From Bacillus sp. AFS029637 (GTDB lineage: Bacteria; Bacillota; Bacilli; Bacillales; Bacillaceae_G): a stretch of 64,000 bases of DNA. The position numbers and the translations under genes are program-made. This document shows, in pieces, positions 48,306-57,533 of the stretch (the stretch's first letter is position 1; every line of letters begins with the position of its first letter). The notes under the pieces were generated by a model. It was given only the letters and a program-made list of their open reading frames with translations. It ran no database searches and was not told where the DNA came from. The stretch covers positions 1 to 64,000 of the forward strand of contig NZ_NUPZ01000016.1 in NCBI RefSeq assembly GCF_002584985.1. Reading direction: 5' to 3'.

Positions 48306-48361
48306 TTTTTCATTTCCCTCATCATCATCCAAACTTATTAATTATTTAGGAGGAAAATCAA

Positions 48362-50002
48362 ATGAAAAAGAAGTTTGTACCCGGTATTGCATCAGTTGTA
48401 GGAGTAAGTATTTTATTAACTGGTTGCGGTAGTTATAAAAACGAAGCAAGCGGAGCAAATGCAAAAGACGAGGCACCTAGTAAACAAGTTTTAAACTTAT
48501 CTTCCCCTACTGAAATACGAACAATGGATACAGCTCGTGCTACAGATACTGATTCTGGCCAAGTAATGAGAAACGTATTTGAAGGTTTGTATAATCTTGG
48601 TGAAGGTAATAAACCTGTTCCTGGTGTTGCAAAATCTCATGAAGTAAGTGGCGATAAAACGAAATACACATTCCATTTACGAGATTCAAAATGGTCAAAC
48701 GGCACTCCTGTTACCGCGAAAGATTTTGTCTTCGCTTGGCAAAGAGCTGTCGATCCAACAACAGCCTCTGAATATGCATTTCTATTCTTTGATATTAAAA
48801 ACGCAACAAAAATTAACAACAAAGAACTTCCAGCCGAACAACTTGGTGTAAAAGCAATTGATGACCATACGTTTGAGGTAGAATTAGAGCGTCCTGTTCC
48901 GTATTTTATTAGCTTAACAGCGTTCCCAACATTTCTACCAATTAACGAGGAATTCTTTAAAGCACAAGGTGATAAGTACGCTTTAGAAGATAATACACTC
49001 TTGTACAACGGAGCTTTTACACTAAGCGATTGGAAGCACGAACAAAGCTTTAAATTCAAGAAAAACTCTACCTATTGGGATAAAGATAATGTCAAACTGG
49101 AAGAAATCAATTTTAATGTCGTAAAAGAAAAATCAACAGAAGTGAACTTATTTGAGTCCAAACAATTAGACCGTATCAAACTAACATCTGATTTCGTGGA
49201 TAAATATAAAAAGGATGCTAACTTCAAAGAACGTCCGAACGTAGGCGTACAATTTTTACGTATGAATCAACAAAACAAAGTGCTACAAAACGTTTCTGCA
49301 CGCCAAGCAATTGATCAAACTATTGATAGAAAATCCTTTGTAAATACATTATTAAATGATGGCTCTACACCAACCTTTGGTCTCGTACCAAAAAACTTTG
49401 CAAAAGGACCTGACGGAACAGACTTCCGCGTTGCAAACGGCGATTTAACAAAGGTTGATACAAAATCGGCACAAGAATTATGGAAAAAGGCAAAACAAGA
49501 ACTTGGATCTGAAAAAATAACGTTAGAATTATTAACAAGTGATGGTGACCTTGAGAAGAAAACTGGTGAGTTCCTAAAAGGACAGCTTGAAAAGAATTTA
49601 GATGGATTAACAGTAAATATAAAACCGCAACCGCGTAAGCAACAAGTTTCACTTTTATTAAAAGGTGACTACGAAATTGGAATTGACGGTTGGAGCCCTG
49701 ACTTTGCGGACCCAATTACATTCCTTGAACTATTTACAACGAACAACCCTTATAACTTAGATCACTACTCTAATAAAGAATTCGATGACACAATTGAAAA
49801 AGTAAAAACGACTTTAGCTGGTGATGAAAAAGCACGCTTTGATGCATTACTAGCATCCGAAAAAATATTATTTAAAGACTCTGTTATCGCTCCTCTTTAC
49901 CAAAAAGGTGAATCTTATTTAGAACGTTCTTATGTGAAAGGAATTGTGCAAGTAGACTTTGCAGGTCAATTAAACTTCAAATGGGCAAAAATCGAAAAAT
50001 AA
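48362..50002 (+). CDS. Peptide-binding lipoprotein (OppA paralogue) under SAM control
   Basis: A 546-residue SBP_bac_5 lipoprotein with the lipobox LLTGCGS (Cys22). TPVTAKDFVFAWQRAVDP and the KxQPRKQQVSLLLKGDYE-type C-terminal region are typical of OppA. It is about two-thirds identical by eye to the neighbour at 50537. The S-box leader makes it a methionine-starvation gene, presumably capturing methionine-containing peptides. No permease or ATPase follows, so it must use Opp components encoded elsewhere, possibly the operon at 22255-26100. Confidence 0.92.
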   Translation: MKKKFVPGIASVVGVSILLTGCGSYKNEASGANAKDEAPSKQVLNLSSPTEIRTMDTARATDTDSGQVMRNVFEGLYNLGEGNKPVPGVAKSHEVSGDKTKYTFHLRDSKWSNGTPVTAKDFVFAWQRAVDPTTASEYAFLFFDIKNATKINNKELPAEQLGVKAIDDHTFEVELERPVPYFISLTAFPTFLPINEEFFKAQGDKYALEDNTLLYNGAFTLSDWKHEQSFKFKKNSTYWDKDNVKLEEINFNVVKEKSTEVNLFESKQLDRIKLTSDFVDKYKKDANFKERPNVGVQFLRMNQQNKVLQNVSARQAIDQTIDRKSFVNTLLNDGSTPTFGLVPKNFAKGPDGTDFRVANGDLTKVDTKSAQELWKKAKQELGSEKITLELLTSDGDLEKKTGEFLKGQLEKNLDGLTVNIKPQPRKQQVSLLLKGDYEIGIDGWSPDFADPITFLELFTTNNPYNLDHYSNKEFDDTIEKVKTTLAGDEKARFDALLASEKILFKDSVIAPLYQKGESYLERSYVKGIVQVDFAGQLNFKWAKIEK

Positions 50003-50004
50003 AG

Positions 50005-50157
50005 TGAAACTTTAATCAGTGGGGGTTTTGTTCATCACCCACTGATTATTAGTTGAATCAATCGGGCTTTTATGGGCAGTTGATCCCCCACCTAACGTCT
50101 TTGCTTTCGCTGAATTTTGAGGTGAGGGGCTTACTATCCATTAATGCGGGATAAATT
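50005..50157. repeat. bcr-like intergenic repeat, full copy
   Basis: About 155 bp with inverted arms: AATCAGTGGG with CCCACTGATT, and CCCCCACCTAACGTC with GAGGTGAGGGG. It includes ATCGGGCTTTTATGGGCAGT and ends ATTAATGCGGGATAAA. Related partial copies occur at 7974, 22170 and perhaps 20286. Length and sequence suggest the B. cereus-group bcr1 element, recalled but not verified. The remainder up to 50289 holds nothing else. Confidence 0.6.
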
Positions 50158-50289
50158 GCAACTTTAACCAGCGTTATTCCACCATACTAATTATTTTTGC
50201 GTAAAATGCATTAAAAGCAGGTCCCTTAATGCACGAAAATCTACTTTTTTAATATATTATTTCGAGAAATTAACATTCTGTTTTTATTA

Positions 50290-50319
50290 TTGACATATAG
50301 TTATTTATAGTGTTAATAT
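50290..50319 (+). promoter_or_regulatory. Promoter of the second oppA paralogue
   Basis: TTGACA (50290-50295), 18 bp and TAATAT (50314-50319). It leaves a leader of about 210 nt before the gene, with no recognisable riboswitch. Confidence 0.45.
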
Positions 50320-50536
50320 TCTAAATAATCTAAGAAACGAAATATTTCACCATCAAAATATAATGTCTACTACGTTGAAACATATAACGTCAGATTATAG
50401 TTCAACACGTATATACATATAGAATACCTGATTACCTATAAAAAAATATTCATAATAGGTTTTATCTCCTTCTATAGCTACTTCAAGACATGGACATTAT
50501 GACGTTACGAACAACACATTTAGGTAGGAAAGAACA

Positions 50537-52177
50537 ATGAAGAAAAAAGTCGTACCTGTTGTTGCATCTGTTTTAGGGGCAAGTCTACTACTAACTGCTT
50601 GTGGGGGAAATAAAGATAATGCAAGCGGAGCGAAAGCAAACGATAAAGCAAACGATAAACAAGCAATTAACTTATCATTTGCTTCAGAAATTCCAACGAT
50701 GGATGTTGCAAAAGCAACGGATGGGGAATCCATGAACGTAATGCGTAATGTTTTTGAAGGTTTATATGCAATGGGAGAAGATAATAAGCCTATTCCTGGC
50801 GTTGCTGAGTCGGTTGACATTAGCCCTGATAAAACAAAATACACATTCCATCTTCGCGATTCGAAATGGTCAAACGGCACTCCTGTTACAGCAAAGGACT
50901 TTGCCTTCGCTTGGCAACGTGCTGTAAATCCTGAAACAGCTGCTGAATATGCATTCCTATTCTTCGATATAAAGAATGCGAAACAAATAAACCAAAAACA
51001 ATTACCAGTTGATCAATTAGGTATTAAAGCTCTTGATGACAAAACTTTAGAAGTACAACTAGATCGTCCTGTTCCTTACTTCTTAAGCTTAACGACATTC
51101 GCAACATTCTTACCAATTAATGAAGAGTACTTAAAATCTCAAGGTGATAAATACGGTTTAGAAACAAATCATTTAATTTACAACGGTGCTTTCACATTAG
51201 ATAACTGGAAACATGAACAAAGCTTCCAGCTCAAGAAAAACCCTAACTATTGGGATGCTAAAACGGTAAAATTAGAAGAAATCAACTTCAATGTCGTGAA
51301 AGATAAGTCTACAGAGGTGAACTTATATGATTCAGGACAAATTGATCGTGTTGCTTTAACTGCGGAGTTTGTTGATAAATATAAGGGTGATCCAAACTTC
51401 AAGGAACGTGCTGAAGTCGGCATTCAATTTTTACGACTAAATCAAAAAAATGAAACATTAAAAAATCAACATGCACGCCTTGCTATTAACGGCGCGATGA
51501 ATAAAAAAGCGTACGTAGAAACAATTTTAAATAACGGTGCTGTTCCAGCTGAAGGAATGGTGCCTGCGAAATTCGCAAAAAGTCCAGAAGGCAATGACTT
51601 CCGTAAAGAAAACGGAAACCTTGTCAAAGATGATGTGAAAACAGCGAAAGAAAACTGGAAAAAAGCGAAACAAGAACTTGGTACTGACAAAGTAACAATC
51701 GAACTATTAACTAGTGATAATGCTTTAGCTAAAAAGACTGGTGAATATTTAAAAGGTGAACTAGAAAAGAACCTAGATGGCTTAACAGTGAATTTAAAAC
51801 CACAACCACGTAAACAACAGTTGAAGCTACTATTAAGTGGTGATTACGAAATCGGAATTGATGGCTGGGGCCCTGACTTCGCTGACCCAATTACATTCTT
51901 AGATTTATTTACAACAGATAGTGCTTATAACTTCGATAAATACTCTAACAAAGAGTACGACGAGCTAATTCATAAAGTGAAAACAGATTTAGCTGGTGAT
52001 GAAAAAGCACGCTTTGAAGCAATGAAGCAAGCTGAAAAAATCTTATTACAAGACGGTGCTGTCGCTCCTTTATATCAACAAGGTCGTTCTTACTTACAAC
52101 GCTCTTTCATTAAGGGACTTGTAACAACTGACTTTGGCGGTGAATTTAACTACAAGTGGACAGAAGTTGCAAAATAA
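50537..52177 (+). CDS. Peptide-binding lipoprotein (OppA paralogue)
   Basis: A 546-residue SBP_bac_5 lipoprotein, the same length as the gene before it, with lipobox LLTACGG (Cys22). Shared segments include HLRDSKWSNGTPVTAKDF and YEIGIDGWGPDFADPITFLD. It is a tandem paralogue that lacks the S-box, so its regulation differs. The linker after the cysteine repeats NDKANDK. It probably feeds the same Opp permease with other peptides. The ribosome site is AGGTAGGAAAG. Confidence 0.93.
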   Translation: MKKKVVPVVASVLGASLLLTACGGNKDNASGAKANDKANDKQAINLSFASEIPTMDVAKATDGESMNVMRNVFEGLYAMGEDNKPIPGVAESVDISPDKTKYTFHLRDSKWSNGTPVTAKDFAFAWQRAVNPETAAEYAFLFFDIKNAKQINQKQLPVDQLGIKALDDKTLEVQLDRPVPYFLSLTTFATFLPINEEYLKSQGDKYGLETNHLIYNGAFTLDNWKHEQSFQLKKNPNYWDAKTVKLEEINFNVVKDKSTEVNLYDSGQIDRVALTAEFVDKYKGDPNFKERAEVGIQFLRLNQKNETLKNQHARLAINGAMNKKAYVETILNNGAVPAEGMVPAKFAKSPEGNDFRKENGNLVKDDVKTAKENWKKAKQELGTDKVTIELLTSDNALAKKTGEYLKGELEKNLDGLTVNLKPQPRKQQLKLLLSGDYEIGIDGWGPDFADPITFLDLFTTDSAYNFDKYSNKEYDELIHKVKTDLAGDEKARFEAMKQAEKILLQDGAVAPLYQQGRSYLQRSFIKGLVTTDFGGEFNYKWTEVAK

Positions 52178-52210
52178 TAAGTGCCATAAAAAAGGTATCC
52201 AATTGTGAAG

Positions 52211-52258
52211 TGCACCCCAATTGTTAGACACGGTCTAACAATTAGAGGTGCATTTTTT
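52211..52258 (+). terminator. Long hairpin after the second oppA paralogue; possible joined IS ends
   Basis: TGCACCCCAATTGTTAGAC pairs with GTCTAACAATTAGAGGTGCA (two imperfections) over 3 bases, then TTTTTT. It would work as the oppA terminator. The CACCCCAATTGTTAGAC-type sequence resembles terminal repeats of IS3-family elements, so it may be the scar of a lost insertion. Confidence 0.55.
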
Positions 52259-52309
52259 ATGCCTCTTTAACTACAGAGCTTCTTCTTCCCTTTACCATTC
52301 TTTTATAGC

Positions 52310-52490
52310 TAAGTAATCACTGCTACTGATTGTGTAACCAATATAATAACTAATAATGAAATAATATTTCTCTCTAAACTAACTACCAAAAATATTATTG
52401 TATAATAGCCATTTACTGCATATGTTGCGGGAAATAATTCGCCAATTGTTTGATATGTTTTAGAAAGCATCTCATGTGGTACCTATTGCA
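52310..52490 (-). pseudogene. Remnant of an ABC-2-type membrane protein gene
   Basis: The minus strand encodes MLSKTYQTIGELFPATYAVN and then GYYTIIF, with a downstream ISLLVIILVTQSVAVIT stretch in another reading phase. This resembles the C-terminus of YhgE/Pip or ABC-2 permeases (LPATYAVNGYY). Frame and start are lost. The rest of 52260-52702 holds only AT-rich sequence. Confidence 0.4.
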
Positions 52491-52702
52491 CCTAAACTTA
52501 CATGTTTGAACGCTAACGCAACTACCACCAGATTGTTTTAAAAACTTTTTTCATGTATCCACATACGCACAAATCATTTTTGATTTAAATTACGAATTAA
52601 CCCTTGAAGCCATAAGAAAACAATTTATTGTTAACACATACATAATTACATATTTTTTGGAAAAACTTGTATAGAACGAATTTACATAAGGAGGAATTTA
52701 TA

Positions 52703-53170
52703 ATGAGAACTCTACTATCCCTTTTATTAGCTCTTATGCTAGTACCTGCATTAACAGGATGTAAAGCTCCTGCAAAAGAAGAGGCAACTTCTGATAAGAA
52801 AACGACTGAAGAAGCAAAAAATGAGGCTCCTGCAGACTTAAAACTAAACTTTAATGAATTTAGTTTAGATGCAGACTATCAAGATACGAAGAAAGACTAC
52901 GAAGCTGATTATAAAAATGTAGCAGCTGATAAAAAAATGGAAGCAAAGCTTGAAGACCATAAAACAAATGCAAAGTTCACAGGTGATGAGGCTATTACAA
53001 AATTAAGCCCACTTCTACAAGAATTAAAATTTGATAAAGATACTCCTGACCAAGAAGTAATCGATCAAGTAATAAACGTGTTCAAACTTGATAAAGACTA
53101 TCAAAAATTCGATTTAGAAGTTGTCTTCTCTGATGGAACGAAAAAAGAATATAAAAGAGAAATAAAATAA
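52703..53170 (+). CDS. Lipoprotein with YusW-like domain
   Basis: A 155-residue lipoprotein: MRTLLSLLLALMLVPALTGC ends the signal peptide (Cys20). A charged linker (about 21-50) precedes a domain of about 100 residues (LNFNEFSLDADYQDTKKDYE, then ITKLSPLLQELKFDKDTPDQ) that fits the YusW-like family of secreted Bacillus proteins of unknown function. The start has AAGGAGGAAT; 12 codons further upstream lack a ribosome site. It is a single gene with its own terminator. Confidence 0.78.
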   Translation: MRTLLSLLLALMLVPALTGCKAPAKEEATSDKKTTEEAKNEAPADLKLNFNEFSLDADYQDTKKDYEADYKNVAADKKMEAKLEDHKTNAKFTGDEAITKLSPLLQELKFDKDTPDQEVIDQVINVFKLDKDYQKFDLEVVFSDGTKKEYKREIK

Positions 53171-53198
53171 AGAAGTAGGCGATTGCCTACTTCTTTAT
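53166..53198 (+). terminator. Terminator of the YusW-like gene
   Basis: AAGAAGTAGGC pairs perfectly with GCCTACTTCTT over GATT, followed by TATTTTTT. Confidence 0.85.
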
Positions 53199-53204
53199 TT
53201 TTTA

Positions 53205-53292
53205 TACGGTAATTGCTTGGCTATGCTCCCATTCTTTTAACGTGAACGGTCCGTTCGTAATTAACTCTTTAGGATCTGTTTTTAATGCTATT
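53205..53292 (-). pseudogene. Internal fragment of a peptide-binding protein gene
   Basis: The minus strand reads ALKTDPKELITNGPFTLKEW then EHSQAITV before a stop, matching the conserved NGAFTLDNWKHEQSF region of OppA proteins such as those at 48362 and 50537. Both ends are missing. It is a second, separate piece of oppA debris. Confidence 0.6.
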
Positions 53293-53353
53293 ATTTATTA
53301 AAAATCTCAGTTTTCACTTATAATAAAAAAAATTATATTAAAGGAGTTACATG

Positions 53354-53569
53354 ATGGATCCTTTACTTCTAGCTACTATAGGATTACCATTAACAATCGT
53401 CATACTTGTCATCATCGGGTTCTACAAACTCTTCATTAAAAAGAAAAGTATTACTTCTTTTTACACCCCCTTCGATAATATTACCGGACAAACTATTTCC
53501 GAATTTCACGAAGAGCAGAAAGTGTTAGTATGTGAAGATGAAGACGGTGATGGGAAGAAGAAAAAATAA
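53354..53569 (+). CDS. Small membrane protein (DUF3951-like)
   Basis: A 71-72-residue protein (two adjacent ATGs) with one N-terminal helix (LLLATIGLPLTIVILVIIGF), the segment YTPFDNITGQTISEFHEEQK and an acidic then basic tail. The YTPFDxITGQ motif is that of the small DUF3951 proteins of the B. cereus group, as I recall them. Function unknown. The ribosome site AAAGGAGTTAC supports either ATG. Confidence 0.7.
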   Translation: MDPLLLATIGLPLTIVILVIIGFYKLFIKKKSITSFYTPFDNITGQTISEFHEEQKVLVCEDEDGDGKKKK

Positions 53570-53597
53570 CCTTGCGCATGCGCAAGGTTATTTTTTC
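53568..53597. terminator. Shared terminator AACCTTGCG-CAT-GCGCAAGGTT
   Basis: A near-perfect palindrome at the convergent ends of the DUF3951-like gene and the lipoprotein gene, followed by TATTTTTTC on the plus strand. Confidence 0.8.
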
Positions 53598-54094
53598 GCT
53601 TCTGTTTGAAAACGTTTATAGTATGTTGATGCTGTTGCAAAATTAATTTCTATATCACGAATCAACGATGAATCTTCTTCTTTAGCTAGCTTCTGTAATT
53701 TTTTCATCGCTTGTTCCGATTCGTTTAAGAAACCAACATATAACTCATGTTCTTCCTCTTTCGACTTTGGAACACGAATTTCTTTACGTATATTATCAAT
53801 ATCTTCTAACATGCTCGTTGTTACTTTTTGCACGTCTTCTTTATATGTAGCATTCGTTATTTCCTTACCGCCTTTTTCTTTTGCCACTTCAAATAACTGT
53901 AATGCTTTATTGATTTCTTTATTCATTTTCAAATCATATTTTTCATGTACTGCACTGTATTCTTTCATCTCTTCTGTTTGTTCAGTAGATTGCTGCTCTA
54001 CTTTTTCTTGTGGTTCTTTCGTATCTTTATTTCCATTACATCCCGCTAGAAGGATCATACTTCCCATTACAGCAACACCCAAAACCTTCTTCAT
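53588..54094 (-). CDS. Lipoprotein, unknown function
   Basis: A 168-residue lipoprotein: the signal peptide MKKVLGVAVMGSMILLAGCN has the lipobox LLAGC (Cys19). A glutamate/glutamine-rich linker (KEPQEKVEQQSTEQTEE) is followed by a helical domain rich in Lys and Glu with heptad-like spacing, probably a four-helix bundle or coiled coil. No family is recognised. The ribosome site GGAGAGTTAA is good. Confidence 0.75.
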   Translation of the reverse strand: MKKVLGVAVMGSMILLAGCNGNKDTKEPQEKVEQQSTEQTEEMKEYSAVHEKYDLKMNKEINKALQLFEVAKEKGGKEITNATYKEDVQKVTTSMLEDIDNIRKEIRVPKSKEEEHELYVGFLNESEQAMKKLQKLAKEEDSSLIRDIEINFATASTYYKRFQTEAKK

Positions 54095-54308
54095 CTTTAA
54101 CTCTCCTTTTATCTACAGCTACTACTCATTATAGTTTCTTTTATCTCCACTTGTTATTATACCGAGAACATCCTACTTTTTACACTTAAGACGCTATCGT
54201 AATGTATATACCAACATTTTTGTCACAGTATCGTCACTTTATGCAAATAACTTTTGCATCACTTTACTCTATCAACTTACAAATGGGTAGAAGTTATTTC
54301 AAAAAATA

Positions 54309-54352
54309 AAAAAAGAGTTGATTCAAATATTTCCTTTGAATCAACTCTTTTT
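54309..54352 (-). terminator. Terminator of the Bcr/CflA gene
   Basis: AAAAGAGTTGATTCAAA pairs perfectly with TTTGAATCAACTCTTTT across a 7-nt loop, with T residues on the minus strand. Confidence 0.85.
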
Positions 54353-54354
54353 TA

Positions 54355-55614
54355 TTAAGCCTCTACATTTTGTTTTTGTTGCAGTTCAAACTGCTTTTCA
54401 CTTCTTCTTGCCATAAATAAATAACATAGTACAGCACCAATTTCACAAAGAGCTATCACAACACCCATCGGCAATGCTGTATTACTTCCACCAATACCTA
54501 CCAGCGGCGCTACAAGTGCTCCTGAAATGAACTGTAATAAACCTAATAACGCAGATGCTGTTCCTGCTGCTTGCTTTTGATTTCTCATCGCTAAAGAGAA
54601 ACCAGTTGTTGATACAACCCCAACACTTGATACAACAAGGAATAACGAACATAACACACCAATTAATCCTATTCCAAGTGCGATTGTAAGTAGTAGAGAT
54701 ATACCACCAACCGCCGCAATAATAATACCAGAAACAAATAATGTTTTCTCATTCACTTTTCCTGCTAAACGCCCCGTAACTTGGCTAGCAATAATAATAC
54801 CAATACCGTTAATCGCAAAGAACAAACTAAACTGCTGTGGGGATGCTCCGTATATATTTTGCAACACAAATGGTGATCCCGAAATGTACGCAAACATTGC
54901 CGCCGTTACTAAGCCTTGTGACAATGCATATCCCATAAACAAACGATCTTTCAGAAGCTTTCCGTATGTTGCCAATGTTCCTGACAGACCACCTGTCTCT
55001 CTTTCTTCAGGGGGTAATGTTTCACGTAATACGAACGTCGCTGATAGTAGCATGAATATACTAATTGCTCCAAGAACGATAAAGACACCGCGCCATGTTG
55101 TAAACTGTAACAATTGTCCCCCGATAATCGGTGCCAAAATAGGTGCTGCTCCGTTTACTAACATGAGAAGCGAGAAGAATTTCGTCATTTCAGAACCTGA
55201 GTACATATCACGTACCATTGCACGTGATATAACGATACCAGCAGACCCTGAAGCACCTTGTAAGAAACGTAAAAGCACTAAACTCCAAATAGATGGTGCA
55301 ACAGCACAAAGTAAAGAAGAAGCTACATAAATAATAAGAGCAATAATAAGAGGTTTGCGCCTTCCGTAAATATCACTAATGGAACCGACAAATAATTGTC
55401 CTACTGAAAGCCCAAGCAAGCAAGCTGTCAATGTAAGCTGCGCAAGGGATGCACCCGTTTGTAAATCATCTGTTAATTTCGGTAAAGAAGGCAAATACAT
55501 ATCAATAGATAATGGTCCAATCGCCGTAAGTGTCCCTAGTACAAGAATCATCCATAACCTGTTTGTCCTTACAGGCTTATATATTTCGTGGTTAACTCCA
55601 TTCACTTTTTCCAT
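54355..55614 (-). CDS. Bcr/CflA-family multidrug MFS exporter
   Basis: A 419-residue, 12-helix transporter. LGTLTAIGPLSIDMYLPSLP (about 31-50) is the Bcr/CflA N-terminal motif, and GSISDIYGRRKPLI (about 77-90) is the MFS loop motif. It exports drugs such as bicyclomycin or sulfonamides in other species; the actual substrate is unknown. The ribosome site is AAAGGGTGA. It is a single gene. Confidence 0.9.
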   Translation of the reverse strand: MEKVNGVNHEIYKPVRTNRLWMILVLGTLTAIGPLSIDMYLPSLPKLTDDLQTGASLAQLTLTACLLGLSVGQLFVGSISDIYGRRKPLIIALIIYVASSLLCAVAPSIWSLVLLRFLQGASGSAGIVISRAMVRDMYSGSEMTKFFSLLMLVNGAAPILAPIIGGQLLQFTTWRGVFIVLGAISIFMLLSATFVLRETLPPEERETGGLSGTLATYGKLLKDRLFMGYALSQGLVTAAMFAYISGSPFVLQNIYGASPQQFSLFFAINGIGIIIASQVTGRLAGKVNEKTLFVSGIIIAAVGGISLLLTIALGIGLIGVLCSLFLVVSSVGVVSTTGFSLAMRNQKQAAGTASALLGLLQFISGALVAPLVGIGGSNTALPMGVVIALCEIGAVLCYLFMARRSEKQFELQQKQNVEA

Positions 55615-55703
55615 TCACCCTTTCTCATAACTACTAAATCGTAACAATTATAGTTACAACATAAACATACGTCAAGTATAGTACATTTTCCTGTTTCATA
55701 CCG

Positions 55704-55735
55704 TAAAAAAAAAGCGATAGAGATTCTATCGCTTT
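55704..55735 (-). terminator. Terminator of the membrane protein gene at 55734
   Basis: AAAGCGATAGA pairs perfectly with TCTATCGCTTT around GAT, followed on the minus strand by TTTTTTACGG. It overlaps the stop codon. Confidence 0.8.
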
Positions 55736-57455
55736 ACTTTTTCAAATTACTATTCGTAAATTTAGATACGGAAGACATAGTCTCTCCTGTATCTAAATAT
55801 GTGATTTGAATTGGATCTCCCACTTCTGTAAACATAGCATATGGGAATTTCTTCACAGGTATCATAAATACTTTTTGTTCATTTTCTAACAGTACGTACA
55901 CGATTGTATTTTCACCTGATTTTTCTTTATATACTCGTTGTACAATACCTTCTTTTTGCGCTTCTTTTCCATTTGAAGTCGGTCTAAATGAATCTCCACT
56001 TCCGCTCAGCGCATTTTTATAATTCTCCAGTGCTTCTTTTTGCGTCGAACCTGTTGCAAATACTTTCGCATTAGAAGCATATATGACAGTATGAGCACGT
56101 ACTAATCCTCCGTCATCAATAACAGGTACAATCCAAGAAGGTTTTCCATACACGTTATAAATAACCGGCATCGTTCCATGCCACTTCTCTCTTTTAAAGG
56201 AATTATCCACTACTTCTGAAGCGGCTGAACCATCCATAATTCCTTTTACTTCTTTTCCGTTATAATAATACAGCTTACCTGTACGCGCATCAATAAGTGA
56301 GTAACCTAACGCAGAATCTACTCCTTCTTTTGGAGAAGTAAAATCGGTAAAGTAATATAGAGTTCCATCCTTACCGAAGATTGGTGTAACTCCTTCTTTC
56401 GTCCCCCACTCAGTTGGAATCTTCATATCAGTTTGCGAGAATTTTGTATTCCAAAATCCGTGAATATATTTACCGAAGTACGTATTTAACGTAGATGCGG
56501 TCTCGTGATTTAATACGCCATCAACAAATTTAGGTGCCTTTCCTTTATCGTATCTTTTTACCTCACCTGTTTGTGCATCTACTACTACAACACCCTCTAC
56601 CTCAAATCCTGATCTTCCTGAAATAAATTCACCATACGTCATTGTGTAATACGGTTTTCCTTTATCGTCAACTTCGAATTTAGGTTTCCCTTTAAAGATT
56701 AAATTTGGTTCTGCTTGTCGTACAACACGCTCTAATTTATTACCGAAAAACATGCTTGGTACATACTTCATTTTATAACCGAGATGCAGTTTCGCTTCCG
56801 CATCAGGATTCGTACCTGACATCGTTACGTACCCTGGAATCGTCTCAGCTTTACGCGCTTTAAAAAATCCTGAGACTTCAATTGGCGCTACATATAAAGC
56901 CTCGCCATCTACCATTTGTGGCGTTAATTCTCCTAGTTCAAAATAAGCAACTTTCGGAATATCCCCAAATACTTTTTTCATCTTATTCTCCGCAGTTTTT
57001 GGCGGAACTGTAAACGGCTGATCATTTTCAGTAAATGGCTCTGAAATCTCTTTCTCTACCTTAACAACAGAATCATACTTCTTTTGCGTGATTACTATAT
57101 CATGCAAATAACCAAAATAGCCGTAACTTGCGAGTAAAACAAACATGAGAAGTCCTTTTAATGTCCCCTCTAGCTTACCTACCTTCTCTTGTGAAAATAA
57201 AACAAGCCCAATTAAAATTGCTACTGCAACAGAATAATGAGTAAGAATCGAATCTACTCGATCATCAATTAGCCAAAGGTATTCATAGATTGCTATACCG
57301 ATCCAAAATAAAATAGGAATAACTAAAATAGATGATTTCTTACCCTTTACAACCTTCTCATCCCCTTTCTTATCCACCGCTCGAAGTTTATTACTACCGC
57401 CTCGTGTCCATGGAATCAAAAACAAAGTGAGAATAGCTAAAACTAAAAATTTCAT
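55734..57455 (-). CDS. Large membrane protein with extracytoplasmic domain, unknown function
   Basis: A 573-residue protein. Four N-terminal transmembrane helices (about 1-16, 42-65, 75-92, 100-118) precede an extracellular part of about 430 residues with repeated DGxxYYxMTYGEF / DGTLYYFTDFTSP / YSLIDARTGKLYYYNGKEV segments, which look like beta-rich PepSY- or cystatin-like repeats. No catalytic motif is visible. B. cereus-group homologues are generally annotated as hypothetical. The start is uncertain: ATG at 57455 or a TTG just upstream; the ribosome site is AAAGGGGA. Confidence 0.7.
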   Translation of the reverse strand: MKFLVLAILTLFLIPWTRGGSNKLRAVDKKGDEKVVKGKKSSILVIPILFWIGIAIYEYLWLIDDRVDSILTHYSVAVAILIGLVLFSQEKVGKLEGTLKGLLMFVLLASYGYFGYLHDIVITQKKYDSVVKVEKEISEPFTENDQPFTVPPKTAENKMKKVFGDIPKVAYFELGELTPQMVDGEALYVAPIEVSGFFKARKAETIPGYVTMSGTNPDAEAKLHLGYKMKYVPSMFFGNKLERVVRQAEPNLIFKGKPKFEVDDKGKPYYTMTYGEFISGRSGFEVEGVVVVDAQTGEVKRYDKGKAPKFVDGVLNHETASTLNTYFGKYIHGFWNTKFSQTDMKIPTEWGTKEGVTPIFGKDGTLYYFTDFTSPKEGVDSALGYSLIDARTGKLYYYNGKEVKGIMDGSAASEVVDNSFKREKWHGTMPVIYNVYGKPSWIVPVIDDGGLVRAHTVIYASNAKVFATGSTQKEALENYKNALSGSGDSFRPTSNGKEAQKEGIVQRVYKEKSGENTIVYVLLENEQKVFMIPVKKFPYAMFTEVGDPIQITYLDTGETMSSVSKFTNSNLKK

Positions 57456-57533
57456 CAAAGGCAATGTCCCCTTTTCTTTTGTTTTCCCTTTCAGTATAAC
57501 AAATAAAGGTTAATAAGGTAAAAATGGGAATGA

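Noticed and set aside
54095-54308. Gap before the Bcr/CflA terminator examined for an extra gene or control element
   Set aside because: A GCTATCG motif near 54192 has no partner repeat, and no ORF with a ribosome site is present.
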